This document shows positions 62,592 to 64,000 of a stretch of 64,000 nt of DNA, piece after piece. The stretch is from an uncultured Colwellia sp. (GTDB taxonomy: Bacteria; Pseudomonadota; Gammaproteobacteria; Enterobacterales; Alteromonadaceae), in contig CAJXPG010000004.1 in assembly GCA_913057925.1 (NCBI GenBank), positions 1 through 64,000 on the forward strand, written 5' to 3'. Made by a program: the position numbers and the translations under genes. Each line of letters begins with the position of its first letter. The first letter of the stretch is position 1. Below the pieces are notes generated by a model. That model saw only the letters and a program-made list of their open reading frames with translations. It did no database searches and had not been told where the DNA came from.

Positions 62592-64000
62592 CACTGACAC
62601 AGCCAGCGAAATTTTTGCTGAAGAAGTCCCTGAGGTTTTTCAACCGCCAAAATTCATTCACTTACGTGTGCATAGTGACTTTTCTATGTGCGATGGTCTA
62701 AAAAAAGTTAAACCTATTATTGGTAAAGCTTCTGAGCTAAAAATGCCAGCACTGGCGCTAACAGACCAAACTAACCTATGTGGACTTGTTAAATATTACC
62801 ATGCAGCCCATGGTGCTGGTATCAAACCTATTATCGGTGCTGACTTCTGGGTGAAAAGTGACGAGCTTGGCGATGAGTTGTCGCGAATTGTCGTACTCAC
62901 CACCAACAATCTTGGTTATAAAAACATAACTGAGCTTATCTCAAAGGCTTATATGCGCGGGCATATTCAAGACAGAGCTGTTATTGATAAGGCATGGTTA
63001 GTTGAATTTAAAGAAGGCCTGATTATCCTATCGGGTGGCCGAGAGGGGGATATTGGTAAGGCGCTGTTAAAAGGTAATACCGATCTTGTTCACGAAATGG
63101 TCAGTTTTTATCAACAGCACTTTGATCGTTGCTTCTTTTTAGAGCTGGTTAGAACAGGACGAGATGATGAAGAAAACTATATTCATCTAGCGGTTGAACT
63201 GGCAGAGCAACATAATTTACCTGTGGTTGCCACCAATGAAGTGATGTTTCTTACTCCGGATGACTTTGATGCCCACGAAATACGGGTCGCTATTCATGAT
63301 GGTTACACACTTGACGATAAAAGACGCCCTAAACGTTATAGTAATCAGCAATACTTACGCAGTGAAGAAGAAATGTGTGAGTTATTTAGTGATATTCCAG
63401 AAGCGTTAGCCAACAGTGTTGAAATCGCTAAGCGTTGTAATGTAACTGTTACCTTAGGTGAATACGTCTTACCCGACTTTCCGACCGAAGGCTTAGAAAT
63501 TAATGATTACTTCATTAAAGTGTCTGAGATAGGTCTAGAGAAACGTCTTAAACAGCTCTTTGATACAGAAGCCGAAAACTTTGCAGAAATTAGAAAACCT
63601 TATGATGAGCGTCTAGCGGTTGAGCTAGAAGTTGTTAATAACATGGGATTCCCCGGTTATTTCTTGATCGTAATGGAGTTTATCCAGTGGAGTAAAGATA
63701 ATAATATTCCCGTTGGCCCAGGACGTGGTTCAGGTGCCGGTTCACTTGTTGCTTACGCATTGGATATTACCGATTTAGACCCGCTTGAATATGATTTACT
63801 TTTTGAGCGATTCTTAAACCCTGAACGTGTTTCTATGCCAGATTTTGATATCGATTTTTGCATGGACAGGCGTGATGAGGTAATTGATCACGTAGCTGAG
63901 CTTTATGGCCGTGATGCGGTTTCGCAAATTATCACCTTTGGTACCATGGCGGCAAAAGCGGTTATTCGTGATGTTGGTCGTGTACTGGGCCATCCTTATG
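62584..64000 (+). CDS. dnaE: DNA polymerase III alpha subunit, N-terminal part (3' end outside window)
   Basis: Open frame to window end; [72 protein letters not shown]. Confidence 0.95.
   Translation, partial: MSSTDTASEIFAEEVPEVFQPPKFIHLRVHSDFSMCDGLKKVKPIIGKASELKMPALALTDQTNLCGLVKYYHAAHGAGIKPIIGADFWVKSDELGDELSRIVVLTTNNLGYKNITELISKAYMRGHIQDRAVIDKAWLVEFKEGLIILSGGREGDIGKALLKGNTDLVHEMVSFYQQHFDRCFFLELVRTGRDDEENYIHLAVELAEQHNLPVVATNEVMFLTPDDFDAHEIRVAIHDGYTLDDKRRPKRYSNQQYLRSEEEMCELFSDIPEALANSVEIAKRCNVTVTLGEYVLPDFPTEGLEINDYFIKVSEIGLEKRLKQLFDTEAENFAEIRKPYDERLAVELEVVNNMGFPGYFLIVMEFIQWSKDNNIPVGPGRGSGAGSLVAYALDITDLDPLEYDLLFERFLNPERVSMPDFDIDFCMDRRDEVIDHVAELYGRDAVSQIITFGTMAAKAVIRDVGRVLGHPY

Noticed and set aside
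1-64000. Prophage, integron, defence island or biosynthetic cluster
   Set aside because: No integrase, transposase, phage structural, restriction, toxin-antitoxin or NRPS/PKS-like ORFs seen; almost all genes are housekeeping with conserved synteny.

Overview
This is a 64 kb, low-GC gammaproteobacterial chromosome segment. Protein sequences and gene order suggest an Alteromonadales/Colwellia-like marine bacterium; that is inference, as no search was run. Most of the window is core genome in four blocks. (1) Flagellar and chemotaxis genes: fliR(partial)-flhB-flhA-flhF-flhG-fliA-cheY-cheZ-cheA-cheB-motC/motD-like-parC-parP-cheW-DUF2802. (2) mlaA, ribH-nusB-thiL-pgpA, hpf, and an RND efflux pair. 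(3) A small accessory-looking block at about 25.4-31 kb: a CadC-like winged-helix regulator with a PD40/TolB-type propeller, divergent from an esterase, a PD40 protein and a beta-lactamase-family serine hydrolase. It is followed by dbpA, an AFG1/ZapE ATPase, yggN-like, DTW-domain, mmsA, serA, rpiA, dapD, glnD and map. (4) The rpsB-tsf-pyrH-frr-uppS-cdsA-dxr-rseP-bamA-skp-lpxD-fabZ-lpxA-lpxB-rnhB-dnaE(partial) cluster. I saw no tRNA, rRNA, CRISPR, prophage or transposase gene, and no clearly novel multigene system. The best second-look items are: two decayed copies of the rseP 3' end before bamA; a 27-codon ORF between fliR and flhB that resembles the flhB N-terminus; three tandem DDEFExLLDELHG motifs in the CheA linker next to parC/parP; two palindromic elements (25.2 and 48.7 kb) sharing outer arms but with different inner hairpins; a terminator-like hairpin overlapping a possible pyrH promoter; a sigma54-type promoter before flhA; and a DUF2986-like small gene missing from the ORF track.
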